From CAYQSU01 sp964420325 (GTDB taxonomy: Bacteria > Pseudomonadota > Alphaproteobacteria > Rhodospirillales > Defluviicoccaceae), in the NCBI GenBank assembly GCA_964420325.1, contig CAYQSU010000008.1, forward strand, positions 9,293-73,292: a stretch of DNA of 64,000 nt. The letters are read 5' to 3'. The notes beneath the pieces are model-generated. The model was given only the letters and a program-made list of their open reading frames with translations. It was not told where the DNA came from and made no database searches. The position numbers were made by a program, and so were the translations under genes. Shown here one piece after another: positions 16,559 to 25,142 of this stretch. The number at the start of each line of letters is the position of its first letter. Within the stretch, counting starts at the first letter, position 1.

Positions 16559-17488
16559 CTAGATCACCCGCTGCAAGCCGCTGTCAGCGAGAAGGGCCGC
16601 GAAGATGAGGAAGAGATAGAGGATGGTGAAGAAGAACATCGATCGCGCGGATTGCGTCGTCTCGTCGCGGCGGACGCGCAGCGCATGCACGATCAACAAG
16701 GCGCCGAGAAGCAGAGCGGCCAGCGCGTAGAAGGGTCCCGAGGTGCCGACGGCGACGGGAAGGAGCGTGGTCGGCACGAGCACCAGCGAGTAGATGAGGA
16801 TCTGCCGCTTGGTCTCTGCCTCGCCGGCGACCACCGGTAGCATCGGCACGCCGACCCGGTCGTAGTCGCTCTTGCGGAACAGGGCCAGCGCCCACGAGTG
16901 CGGCGGCGTCCACAGGAAGATGATGGCGAACAGCGCCAGCGCCCCGGCGTCGATGCCGCCGGTGGCGGCCGCCCAGCCGATCATCGGCGGCAATGCGCCG
17001 GAGGCGCCGCCGATGACGATGTTCTGCGGCGTCCTGCGTTTGAGCCACATGGTGTAGATGAAGACGTAGTAGGCGATGGTGGCGCCGAGCAGCACGGCCG
17101 CCACCCCGTTGACGGCCAAAGCCATTGCGGCCACCGACGCCAAAGCCAGCACGGTCCCCAACGCCAGCGCGGTGACGGGCTGCAACCGCCCCGCCGGCAG
17201 CGGCCGGTTGCGGGTGCGGCTCATCTCGGCATCGATATCCCGGTCGTACCACATGTTGATGGCTCCCGCGGCACCGGCGCCGACAGCGATGCACAGCACG
17301 GCCGCGATGCCGGTGGCGATGTCCACCGGAGCGGGAGCGAGAACGAGGCCGACGAAGCCGGTGAACACCACCAGCGACATCACCCGCGGCTTGAGGAGGA
17401 CGGCGTAATCGGCGAGGCGGTAGCGCGGCTCGCGCCGCGTTTCGGCATCGGCAAGCTTGATCGTTGGTTTGCTGTCAGCGGTTGACAC
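16559..17488 (-). CDS. ctaB: Protoheme IX farnesyltransferase (heme O synthase)
   Basis: Integral membrane prenyltransferase adding farnesyl to heme B to make heme O, needed for the aa3 oxidase encoded nearby. 309 residues from GTG 17488 (GGAGG-type sequence upstream); the longer frame overlaps the preceding gene. The first Asp-rich motif NMWYDRDIDAEMSRTRNRPL and the second YDRVGVPMLP are intact, with eight or nine membrane segments. It overlaps neither neighbour. It belongs to a minus-strand unit with the oxidase-like, DUF420 and 29-residue genes. Confidence 0.95.
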   Translation of the reverse strand: MSTADSKPTIKLADAETRREPRYRLADYAVLLKPRVMSLVVFTGFVGLVLAPAPVDIATGIAAVLCIAVGAGAAGAINMWYDRDIDAEMSRTRNRPLPAGRLQPVTALALGTVLALASVAAMALAVNGVAAVLLGATIAYYVFIYTMWLKRRTPQNIVIGGASGALPPMIGWAAATGGIDAGALALFAIIFLWTPPHSWALALFRKSDYDRVGVPMLPVVAGEAETKRQILIYSLVLVPTTLLPVAVGTSGPFYALAALLLGALLIVHALRVRRDETTQSARSMFFFTILYLFLIFAALLADSGLQRVI

Positions 17489-17522
17489 CGGTGCTCGGTC
17501 CTCCCTCCCCGTTGGCGCCGGC

Positions 17523-18926
17523 TCATGCCAGCCGCGACGGACTGCCAGCCGGTCGATCCACTTCCCGGCCACCCTGCAGCAGCGCCGATCCGGCGGTCCA
17601 GATGAACAGCACGCCGCCGACCACCGCGACCAGCGCACCGGCGCCGTTCAGCGCCATGCCGACAACGGCCTCCAGGTCGACCAGGCCCTGCGCGGCGCCC
17701 GCGGTCTTTCGCGGTGCCCCGAAGCCGCCGGCGAGGAACAGGCCGACGCAGGCCGCGAGCTGGCCTCCGCCGAACAAGTATATTTGAGAGTACAGCGATC
17801 TTCCACGCCGCACTGCGTGTTCCAGCGCCGGCAGGAATACCGCGTAGAAGAGACCCATGAAGCCAAGGGTGACGCCGGCGATGACGCCGTGATAGTGAGC
17901 CGGGGTGCGGGTGTCGGCGCCGTCGACGAACAGCCCGAAGGCGCCGCCGACCCCGAACACCACCATCGACAGCGCAATGCAGAGGAAGGCCGGCTCCCGC
18001 CAGGGCAGCGGCCGGGGCAGGCGCCAGGCCACGATGGCGGCGGCGATCAGCACCGGCGGTGCCAGGCCGTACTGAAGGTCGGTGAAGGCCTGAGTCTGCT
18101 CGGCCGAGAACGGCTGGGTGACGACGTAGAGGACGGGCGCCATCAGCGCGATGAGGACGACCAGCACCGTAGCGGCAAGGATGGGCCACGACGGACGCGG
18201 CCTGGCCCCCTCGACGTGGTCCGCAAGCAGCCACCACGCCGCGATCAGGAGCAGCGTGTTGAGGAACTGCAGCACGTGGCCACCACCCCAGAACAGCTCC
18301 TGATTGAAAGAATGGGACAGGGGCTCGCCGGAGAGCAGCGCATAGGCCGTTCCAAAGCAGACGACGGCGAGGGCGAAGATCCCGGCCGCGGCCGCCATCT
18401 GGGCCGAAAATGCGCCCTGTGCCGCGCGTCCGCTTGCGACCGTCCAGAGCGCGCGCCAAGCCGCAACGGCGACGGCCGCGGCCATGAGGACGAGACCGGC
18501 GTAGTAGAGGGGATCGATGATGACGGGGACGTAGTCGTTGAGCGTCGCCTCGCCGCTGTCGAGCAACGCGGGAACGAAAAGCAGCGGCGTCGCCGCCGCC
18601 GTGCCGATGACGGCGACGCGGCCACTGATGCGAAACCACCGCGGCGGATCGGCCGGGCGGACGCCGACCAGCAGCATGGCTCCGAAGACGGCGAGAAACC
18701 AGACGACGAACGAGAACACGACGTGGATGACGAGGCCCTTGTGGAAGAAGTCGACGGGCCAGGGGAGGGCGGCGTCGATGCCCGGGATGCGGGAGACGGC
18801 GAGCAGGAGCGCGAAAGCGCCGGCCACCGCGAGAGCACCGATGGCCACCACGAGCCAGCCCCAGAGCTCCCGCCGCGATGCCGGATCGAGCCCGCCCACA
18901 GTCGGTGGTGCCGCATCCCTAGCCAC
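17523..18926 (-). CDS. Heme-copper oxidase subunit I-like membrane protein lacking CuB ligands
   Basis: 467 residues with about 12 membrane helices. It resembles subunit I of heme-copper oxidases: a HKGLVIH motif in helix 2, WGGGHVLQFLN in place of the helix-6 HPEVY region, and PAHYHGVIAGVTLGFMG, the helix-10 double-His pattern. Heme-ligating histidines may therefore be kept. No HH pair follows in the helix-7 region and no His-Tyr cross-link motif is present, so a CuB site cannot be built from these residues. It starts at GTG 18926 inside the last codons of the DUF420 gene. Role unknown: accessory or heme-handling protein for the oxidase, or a divergent reductase subunit. Confidence 0.75.
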   Translation of the reverse strand: MARDAAPPTVGGLDPASRRELWGWLVVAIGALAVAGAFALLLAVSRIPGIDAALPWPVDFFHKGLVIHVVFSFVVWFLAVFGAMLLVGVRPADPPRWFRISGRVAVIGTAAATPLLFVPALLDSGEATLNDYVPVIIDPLYYAGLVLMAAAVAVAAWRALWTVASGRAAQGAFSAQMAAAAGIFALAVVCFGTAYALLSGEPLSHSFNQELFWGGGHVLQFLNTLLLIAAWWLLADHVEGARPRPSWPILAATVLVVLIALMAPVLYVVTQPFSAEQTQAFTDLQYGLAPPVLIAAAIVAWRLPRPLPWREPAFLCIALSMVVFGVGGAFGLFVDGADTRTPAHYHGVIAGVTLGFMGLFYAVFLPALEHAVRRGRSLYSQIYLFGGGQLAACVGLFLAGGFGAPRKTAGAAQGLVDLEAVVGMALNGAGALVAVVGGVLFIWTAGSALLQGGREVDRPAGSPSRLA

Positions 18927-19368
18927 CGGCGTACGGCCCTTCGACGTGCGGGTAGAGGTGGACGGCCATGACGTAGACGACCACGCCCGAGATCGCGACG
19001 GTCATCCACAAAGGCCAGGTCCAGCGGGCGATGCGACGGTGGCGGTCGAACCGGCGGGCGAGCGCCCGGGAGACGGTGAGAGGGACGAGCGGGACGATGA
19101 CCGTTGCCAGGACCACATGGGCGACCAACAGCGAGAAGTAAACCGGCCGGATGATGCCTTCGCCGCCGAAGCGGGCGAGCCCGGCGTTGAAGTGATAGAT
19201 CAGGTAGGTAACCAGAAACGCCGCGGAAGCCACCAACGCGCCGATCATGCAGGCGCGATGGCGGTCGCGGTCGCCGGCGCGAATGAAGTAGAGGCCGGCG
19301 CCGAGGAAGGCGATCGTGACCCCGTTCAAGGTGGCATTGACGTGAGGAAGATCGGTCAGTTCGAGCAT
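18919..19368 (-). CDS. DUF420 membrane protein (CtaM-like)
   Basis: 149 residues, four or five membrane segments, from ATG 19368 (a TTG 12 bp upstream is less likely). The DUF420 pattern is visible: LPHVNATLNG at the N-terminus, ACMIGALVASAAFLVTYLIYHF, and a C-terminal half with conserved His residues. Firmicute relatives (CtaM/YozB) are needed for maturation of heme A oxidases, so a role in heme-oxidase assembly is likely here. It overlaps the oxidase-like gene by 8 bp, so the two are coupled. Confidence 0.85.
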   Translation of the reverse strand: MLELTDLPHVNATLNGVTIAFLGAGLYFIRAGDRDRHRACMIGALVASAAFLVTYLIYHFNAGLARFGGEGIIRPVYFSLLVAHVVLATVIVPLVPLTVSRALARRFDRHRRIARWTWPLWMTVAISGVVVYVMAVHLYPHVEGPYAGG

Positions 19369-19405
19369 CGTTCGTCGCAATCGATCAGAGGCGGTCGAGG
19401 CACGG

Positions 19406-19495
19406 TCAACCGCCGCCGACCCTGACCATGATGCTCACATACATGAACAGCGCCGCCGCGGCGAGCACCACCGCCCAAACCCATTTCTTGCTCAT
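19406..19495 (-). CDS. 29-residue single-span membrane peptide
   Basis: Minus-strand ORF of 29 codons starting MSKKWVWAVVLAAAALFMYV and ending SIMVRVGGG. It has a classical small-membrane-protein layout: a basic N-terminus, one hydrophobic helix of about 17 residues and an Arg near the C-terminus. GAGGGAGCGG precedes the ATG as a good Shine-Dalgarno sequence. It lies 37 bp upstream of the DUF420 gene on the same strand, inside the cytochrome oxidase cluster, so it may be a small oxidase or assembly subunit like those of other terminal oxidases. It is too short for ordinary gene finders. Confidence 0.7.
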   Translation of the reverse strand: MSKKWVWAVVLAAAALFMYVSIMVRVGGG

Positions 19496-19573
19496 CGTCC
19501 GCTCCCTCGTCGACACCCGAACCTCGGGCATGGGCGACGCCGCATCCGGCGGTCACAACTACACTGTGCGGGT

Positions 19574-19598
19574 GCGAAAGAAAATCCTTTTCATTCGC
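19574..19598. promoter_or_regulatory. 11-bp near-perfect inverted repeat between the oxidase transcription units
   Basis: GCGAAAGAAAA (19574-19584) and TTTTCATTCGC (19588-19598) are complementary at 10 of 11 positions around a 3-bp centre. A further CTTTCGC at 19599-19605 mirrors the first seven bases. It lies between the minus-strand 29-residue gene and plus-strand ctaC, about 80 bp from the former and 180 bp from the latter. It could be an operator controlling both directions, or a hairpin. It does not match an FNR box. Confidence 0.4.
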
Positions 19599-19775
19599 TT
19601 TCGCTCATGATACCTCCTCGCGCGCCCTCAATTGCTGGTATGAGGGGCCAGAACGAACTTCCGCCACGGTCGGGTGCGGCGGCGGCGTCTTCAACTCGAC
19701 AACGGCGGGCGCGATCGTACATAGTGACTCGGGCGGAAGCCGGGCCGAAACAACAGCTGCTTGCGGAATAGGGAC

Positions 19776-20648
19776 ATGCTCGTCAGACTCAGTTCTCTAC
19801 TCGTTTCGCTCACCTTCGGGCTTTTGGCACGCGTCGACGCGGCCGGCGCTGCGGAGAGGGACGCCCAGGGCGTGGCAAGGCCCTGGCAACTCGGTTTGCA
19901 GGACGCCGCCTCGCCGGTCATGGAGCGCATTCACCAGTTCCATGATTTCCTGCTGGCGATCCAAGTGCTGATCGTCCTGTTGGTGCTGAGCCTGCTCGGC
20001 TACTGCATCTATCGCTTCAACGCTCGGCGCAATCCGTTGCCGTCGAAGACTTCTCATAACACTCTTCTCGAGGTCGTCTGGACGGCTGTTCCGATCGTAA
20101 TTCTCGTGGTCATCGCCATTCCATCGCTGAGGCTGCTGTACTACGCCGACCGCACCGCGGACTACGAGATGACGTTGAAGGTCGTCGGCCATCAGTGGTA
20201 CTGGTCGTACGCCTATCCCGACCACGGCGATTTCACCTTCGACAGCATCATGATCCCCGACGACGAGATCGACCCAGCAAAGGGTCAGGTGCGCCAACTC
20301 AGCGTCGACGAACCGGTGGTGCTGCCGGTGAAAACCAAGGTGCAGATCCTTGTTACCACCAACGACGTCATTCACAACTGGGCGGTTCCCGCGCTCGGCC
20401 TCAAGATGGATTCGACGCCGGGCCGCATCAACGAGACGTGGGTGGAGATCACGCGGGAAGGCACGTACTACGGAATGTGCTCGGAGCTCTGCGGGGTGAA
20501 CCACGCCTACATGCCGATCCAGATCGAGGCGGTCTCGAAGGAGCGGTTTCGAGAGTGGGTGAGCGAGGCGCAGGCGCGCTTCACGACACCGGACGGGAGG
20601 GCCGTCGCCGTGGCCGAGGCGGACGCGCCGCCGGCAAACGCACGGTAA
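19776..20648 (+). CDS. ctaC: Cytochrome c oxidase subunit II
   Basis: Accepts electrons from cytochrome c through the binuclear CuA centre and passes them to subunit I. 290 residues from ATG 19776. Signal peptide ending near DAAGA, two transmembrane helices (about 55-75 and 95-115), then the cupredoxin domain. The HQWYWSYAYPD motif and the CuA ligands C235, C239, H243 and M246 (GMCSELCGVNHAYM) are all present. It is the first gene of the ctaC-ctaD-ctaG-ctaE unit; the TTG at 19761 is a less likely start. Confidence 0.97.
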   Translation: MLVRLSSLLVSLTFGLLARVDAAGAAERDAQGVARPWQLGLQDAASPVMERIHQFHDFLLAIQVLIVLLVLSLLGYCIYRFNARRNPLPSKTSHNTLLEVVWTAVPIVILVVIAIPSLRLLYYADRTADYEMTLKVVGHQWYWSYAYPDHGDFTFDSIMIPDDEIDPAKGQVRQLSVDEPVVLPVKTKVQILVTTNDVIHNWAVPALGLKMDSTPGRINETWVEITREGTYYGMCSELCGVNHAYMPIQIEAVSKERFREWVSEAQARFTTPDGRAVAVAEADAPPANAR

Positions 20649-20695
20649 CGGCCGAGCACGGCCGAGACGAACGGGCAAAGGGAAGGGTCAAGAGG

Positions 20696-22354
20696 ATGGC
20701 TTACGGAGTGACTGCGGGTCACGAATCGCACGAGCATCATCCGACGGGATGGAAGCGGTGGGTCTACTCCACCAACCACAAGGACATCGGCACGATGTAC
20801 ATCGTGCTGTCGCTGATCGCGGCGCTGATCGGAGGCCTGATGTCCTGGTACATCCGCCTGGAGCTCGCCGCGCCGGGCATTCAGCTCACCGACAATGCCC
20901 AGTTCTACAACGTCATGGTCACTGCCCACGGCTTCATCATGGTGTTCTTCGTGGTGATGCCGGCGATGATCGGCGGTTTCGGCAACTGGTTCGTGCCGCT
21001 GATGATCGGCGCTCCCGACATGGCGTTCCCGCGCATGAACAACATCAGCTTCTGGCTGACGGCGGCGGGGCTCCTGTTGCTCTCGCTCTCCGCTTTGGGC
21101 GCGCTTTTGCCGGCTCTCGAAGGCACCTTCGGCACCGGTCCGGGAACCGGGTGGACGGTCTATCCGCCCTTGAGCAGCAGCGAGTTCCATCCCGGCCCGT
21201 CGGTCGACTTCGGCATCCTGTCCCTGCACGTCGCCGGCGCCGCCTCCATTCTCGGCGCGATCAACTTCATCACCACCATCTTCAACATGCGCGCCCCGGG
21301 CATGACCATGCATCGCATGCCGCTGTTCGTTTGGGCGATCCTGGTTACCGCGTTCCTGCTTCTACTGGCGCTGCCCGTGCTCGCCGGCGCACTGACGATG
21401 CTGCTCACCGACCGGAACTTCGACACCGCCTTCTTCAAGGTTGCCGAAGGCGGTGACCCGCTCCTCTGGCAGCACCTGTTCTGGTTCTTCGGCCACCCCG
21501 AGGTTTATATCATCATCATTCCGGCGTTCGGCATCATCAGCCAGATCGTCTCGACGTTCTCGAAGAAGCCGGTGTTCGGCTATCTCGGCATGGCCTATGC
21601 CATGGTCTCCATCGGCTTCGTTGGCTTCGTGGTGTGGGCGCATCACATGTACACGACCGGCCTCGACGCCAACGCCCGCGCCTACTTCACAGCCGCCACG
21701 CTGGTGATCGCGGTGCCAACCGGCATCAAGATCTTCAGCTGGCTGGCGACGATGTGGGGCGGCTCGATCGAGCTCAAGGCGCCGATGCTCTATGCCATCG
21801 GCTTCATCTGGCTGTTCGTCATCGGCGGCGTCACCGGTGTGCTGCTCGCCAACGCCGGCATCGACTTTGCAGTGCACGACACCTACTACGTCGTCGCCCA
21901 CTTCCATTACGTGATGGCGATCGCTGCCATCTTCGCCATGTTCGGCGGCTACTTTTACTGGATCGCCAAGATGTCCGGCCGCCAGTACAACGAGCGGCTG
22001 GCCCAGATTCAGTTCTGGGTGTTCTTCGCCGGCGTCAACGTGCTGTTCTTCCCGCAGCACTTCCTCGGCCTCGCGGGCATGCCGCGGCGGTACATCGACT
22101 ATCCGGATGTGTATTTCGGTTGGAACATGGTGAGCTCCTTCGGTGCCCTCATCACCATGGTCGGAACCTTCATGTTCTTCTACATCATCTGGCACACGTT
22201 CCGGTATGGCGAGAAGGCGGAGGCCAATCCCTGGGGCGAGGGCGCGACGACGCTCGAGTGGCTGGTGCCGTCGCCGGCCCCCTTCCACACCCACGAGGAG
22301 CTTCCGGTCATCGGCCCCGGCGGCGCCCCAGTGGCGGCGCGACCCGCGGAGTGA
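20696..22354 (+). CDS. ctaD: Cytochrome c oxidase subunit I (aa3 type)
   Basis: Catalytic subunit reducing O2 to water with proton pumping. 552 residues from ATG 20696; the much longer open frame upstream overlaps ctaC and is rejected. CuB ligands H267 (in HPEVY, with Tyr271 for the cross-link) and H316/H317 (AHHMYTTG), heme a3 ligand and low-spin heme ligand in VAHFHY (H402, H404), and the N-terminal STNHKDIGTMY are all intact, so this is a functional A-type oxidase. Confidence 0.98.
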   Translation: MAYGVTAGHESHEHHPTGWKRWVYSTNHKDIGTMYIVLSLIAALIGGLMSWYIRLELAAPGIQLTDNAQFYNVMVTAHGFIMVFFVVMPAMIGGFGNWFVPLMIGAPDMAFPRMNNISFWLTAAGLLLLSLSALGALLPALEGTFGTGPGTGWTVYPPLSSSEFHPGPSVDFGILSLHVAGAASILGAINFITTIFNMRAPGMTMHRMPLFVWAILVTAFLLLLALPVLAGALTMLLTDRNFDTAFFKVAEGGDPLLWQHLFWFFGHPEVYIIIIPAFGIISQIVSTFSKKPVFGYLGMAYAMVSIGFVGFVVWAHHMYTTGLDANARAYFTAATLVIAVPTGIKIFSWLATMWGGSIELKAPMLYAIGFIWLFVIGGVTGVLLANAGIDFAVHDTYYVVAHFHYVMAIAAIFAMFGGYFYWIAKMSGRQYNERLAQIQFWVFFAGVNVLFFPQHFLGLAGMPRRYIDYPDVYFGWNMVSSFGALITMVGTFMFFYIIWHTFRYGEKAEANPWGEGATTLEWLVPSPAPFHTHEELPVIGPGGAPVAARPAE

Positions 22355-22388
22355 TCCGAGGCCGGAAAAGGTGAGGAGAGGCACAGGG

Positions 22389-22997
22389 ATGATTGCCCCC
22401 GCGCATCGCAGGCGAACCGCGACGGCGCTGCTGCTGTTCGGCGTCGCCGGCGGCATGGTCGGGCTCGCCTTCGCCTCGGTGCCTCTCTACCGTTTGTTCT
22501 GCCAGGTCACCGGCTATGCCGGCACGCCCCGGACCCAGAACGTGGCGCCGGCGGCGGCGGTGAGCGACGAGACCGTTGCGGTCCGCTTCGACGCCAATGT
22601 CAACTCCAAGCTGCCGTGGCGGTTCAAACCGGTAGAGCGCGAGGTTCGCGTCCGGCTCGGCGAGGAGTTGCTGGTTCATTACGAGGCGACAAATCTTTCG
22701 CACACGCCGGTGACCGGGACGGCCACCTTCGGCGTTACGCCCCACAAGGCGGCGCAGTACTTCAGCAAGATCGAATGCTTCTGCTTCACCGAGCAGACGC
22801 TGGCGCCGGGCGAGACGGTCGCGATGCCAGTGATCTTCTATGTCGATCCGGCGATCCGCGACGATCTGAACGCCAGAGACGTCAGCAAGATCACCTTATC
22901 CTACACCTTCTTTCCCGTCGGCGAACCGGCCGATGGCGCGGGCGACGGCGGGAGGGTGGTCGAAGCAGGCACAGCGGGCCGCGCGGGCGGCTCGTAG
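22389..22997 (+). CDS. ctaG: Cytochrome c oxidase assembly protein CtaG/Cox11
   Basis: Inserts copper into the CuB site of subunit I from the periplasmic side. 202 residues from ATG 22389, with GAGGAGAGG upstream. One N-terminal membrane anchor (residues 15-35, ending VPLYRLFCQVTG) is followed by the immunoglobulin-like copper domain with the essential CxC in KIECFCFTEQTL. It lies between ctaD and ctaE, the common alphaproteobacterial order. Confidence 0.96.
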   Translation: MIAPAHRRRTATALLLFGVAGGMVGLAFASVPLYRLFCQVTGYAGTPRTQNVAPAAAVSDETVAVRFDANVNSKLPWRFKPVEREVRVRLGEELLVHYEATNLSHTPVTGTATFGVTPHKAAQYFSKIECFCFTEQTLAPGETVAMPVIFYVDPAIRDDLNARDVSKITLSYTFFPVGEPADGAGDGGRVVEAGTAGRAGGS

Positions 22998-23024
22998 AGA
23001 AGAGGGTCGTTACAGGGGAACGAG

Positions 23025-23828
23025 ATGGCGAGCGAGACGAGATCACATCCTTACCACATGGTGGAGCCGAGCCCGTGGCCGGCGGTCGGGACGATCGCGG
23101 CGTTGTGCCTGGCGATTGGCGGCATCATTTTCATGCACTCCGGGTTTCCCTGGGTGCTGGTCGCCGGCTTCCTGATCCTGTTCGCAACGTTCTACTTATG
23201 GTGGCGCGACGTCGTCCATGAAGCGCATGGCGGGCACCATACCGACGTGGTCCAGCACGGCCTGCGCGTGGGCGTGCTGTTGTTCATCGCCTCGGAGGTG
23301 ATGTTCTTCTTCGCCTTCTTCTGGGCGTTCTTCAATGCCAACGTTCCGTTCATCAACGCCGTCGCTCACCAGGTGTGGCCGCCAGAGGGCATCACACCGC
23401 TGGAGACGTGGGACATCCCGTTCCTCAATACGCTCATCCTGTTGACGTCGGGCGCCACGGTGACTGTGGCACATCACGCCATCCGCCATGGCGACCGGCA
23501 GAAGATGGCGTTCTGGACCGGCGTCACGGTGGTGCTCGGCGTCATCTTTCTCGGATTCCAGGCCTACGAGTACACCGAGGCGGCGTTCGGCTTCCGTGAG
23601 GGCATCTTCGCGTCGACGTTCTACATGGCCACGGGTTTCCACGGCTTCCACGTGTTCGTCGGCGCCTGCGCTCTGGCGGTCTGCTACTTTCGCGCCCGCG
23701 CCGGCCACTTCACCGCCGAGCAGCACATCGGTTTCGAAGCTGCCGCCTGGTACTGGCACTTCGTCGACGTCGTCTGGCTGTTCCTGTTCACCTGCGTCTA
23801 CTGGTGGGGCGGCTCAGGCGCGCACTGA
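23025..23828 (+). CDS. ctaE: Cytochrome c oxidase subunit III
   Basis: 267 residues with seven membrane helices. Family motifs: HPYHMVEPSPWP at the N-terminus, ASEVMFFFAFFWAFF, GFHGFHVFVG, and the C-terminal WYWHFVDVVWLFLF. It stabilises O2 delivery to subunit I. ATG 23025 has GGGGAACGAG upstream. It is 27 bp after ctaG and completes the oxidase core. Confidence 0.97.
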   Translation: MASETRSHPYHMVEPSPWPAVGTIAALCLAIGGIIFMHSGFPWVLVAGFLILFATFYLWWRDVVHEAHGGHHTDVVQHGLRVGVLLFIASEVMFFFAFFWAFFNANVPFINAVAHQVWPPEGITPLETWDIPFLNTLILLTSGATVTVAHHAIRHGDRQKMAFWTGVTVVLGVIFLGFQAYEYTEAAFGFREGIFASTFYMATGFHGFHVFVGACALAVCYFRARAGHFTAEQHIGFEAAAWYWHFVDVVWLFLFTCVYWWGGSGAH

Positions 23829-23849
23829 GCGGGATCGGCGGCCCCGGCG

Positions 23850-24239
23850 ATGTCGACTGCCGACGATCGCCAGGCGAAATCGGGAGCCCTCGGCCGCGGT
23901 CTCCGTGGGCGCTGCCCCCGCTGCGGTCAGGGCAACCTGTTCGAGGGCTTCCTCACCGTCGCCGATCGATGCTCCGTGTGCGGTCTCGAGTTCGGCGGGC
24001 ACGACGCCGGGGATGCGCCCGCGGTGGCGGGTATCTTCGTTCTCGGTTTCGTCATCGTCGGACTGGCCGGCGCGCTCGAGGTGTTCGTAGCACCGCCGCT
24101 TTGGGTGCATGCGGCGATCTGGATCCCCGCCACGGTCCTCGGCGCGATCCTGCTCCTGAAGCCCTTGAAGGGGATGACGATCGCGACCCAGTATCGCTTT
24201 CGCGCCGTCGACGAGCAGACGAAGCCGGGCGGCACATGA
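23850..24239 (+). CDS. DUF983 membrane protein with a zinc-ribbon motif
   Basis: 129 residues. An N-terminal zinc ribbon CPRCG (about 21-25) and CSVCG (41-45) is followed by two membrane helices (about 60-80 and 85-103). DUF983 genes typically follow ctaE in alphaproteobacteria, where a part in oxidase biogenesis is suspected but not proven. It is 21 bp after ctaE and probably the last gene of the operon. No SURF1 gene is present in the window. Confidence 0.9.
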   Translation: MSTADDRQAKSGALGRGLRGRCPRCGQGNLFEGFLTVADRCSVCGLEFGGHDAGDAPAVAGIFVLGFVIVGLAGALEVFVAPPLWVHAAIWIPATVLGAILLLKPLKGMTIATQYRFRAVDEQTKPGGT

Positions 24240-24299
24240 GACGATCGCTTGCCGTCTGACAGCGGGCACGACGGGAGCGGCTGTTCTGGGAGGCCTTCG

Positions 24300-25121
24300 A
24301 TGAGCACAGCGCACGCGGGCGTCTATCGCCTTCCCGTGGAGATCCGCAAGGTCGAGGTGGACCGTTCGGGCCACTGGCTGGCGGCGGGCTGGCGGGAATT
24401 CCTCAAGGCTCCCGGCATCAGCCTCACCTATGGAGGCGCCTTCGCGGGCTTGAGCTTTCTTCTCGTCTTCGGTCTGATTGCCGCCGGTCTCGGGTCGCTG
24501 GTGCTGCCGCTCGCCGGCGGCTTCGTGCTGCTCGCGCCGATCCTCGTCGTCGGACTTTACGACGTCAGCCGACGCATAGAGCGGCTGGAGCGCGTGACCC
24601 TGGGCCGCGTCTTTCATGCCTATCGCGAAAACCTCGGGCAGCTGTCGGCAATGGGTGTCGTGCTGTTAATCGTCTGGTTCGTCTGGGTCGAGGTCGCCAT
24701 CGTCCTCTTCGCGATCTTCTTCGGCCACGCGCCGCCGCCGTTTCACCGGTTCGTCGAGGAAATCCTCTTCTCCTATCAAGGCGCCGCTCTGCTGATCGTC
24801 GGCACCGTCATTGGAGCCGGGTTCGCCACCACCGTCTTCGCCATCACCGCGGTGTCGATCCCGCTGATCTTCGACCGGCCCATCGACGTGGTGACGGCGA
24901 TCGCGACCAGCATCCTTGCGGTTCGCACCAACTGGCGGGTGATGTTCGGCTGGGCGGCGATGATCGCCGTGATCACCGCCTGCGGAATCGTCACGTTCGG
25001 CATCGGCCTGGCGGTGGCACTACCGGTCTTGGCATACGCTACTTGGCACTGTTATCGCGATCTCATCGGTGCCAATCTGCCCGCCGCTGCCGAAAACGCC
25101 GGTTTCGGCGCCGGCATCTGA
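24300..25121 (+). CDS. DUF2189 integral membrane protein
   Basis: 273 residues from ATG 24300 (GGGAGG nearby upstream); the longer frame adds 17 Gly/Ser-rich residues. The DUF2189 signature VEVDRSGHWLAAGWREFLKAP lies near residues 17-40, followed by about six hydrophobic helices and the conserved PLIFDRPIDVVTAI segment. Function unknown. It is convergent with the SagB-type gene and 60 bp after the DUF983 gene, possibly in the same transcript. Confidence 0.88.
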   Translation: MSTAHAGVYRLPVEIRKVEVDRSGHWLAAGWREFLKAPGISLTYGGAFAGLSFLLVFGLIAAGLGSLVLPLAGGFVLLAPILVVGLYDVSRRIERLERVTLGRVFHAYRENLGQLSAMGVVLLIVWFVWVEVAIVLFAIFFGHAPPPFHRFVEEILFSYQGAALLIVGTVIGAGFATTVFAITAVSIPLIFDRPIDVVTAIATSILAVRTNWRVMFGWAAMIAVITACGIVTFGIGLAVALPVLAYATWHCYRDLIGANLPAAAENAGFGAGI

Positions 25122-25142
25122 CGACGCGGCGATCCACCGACG

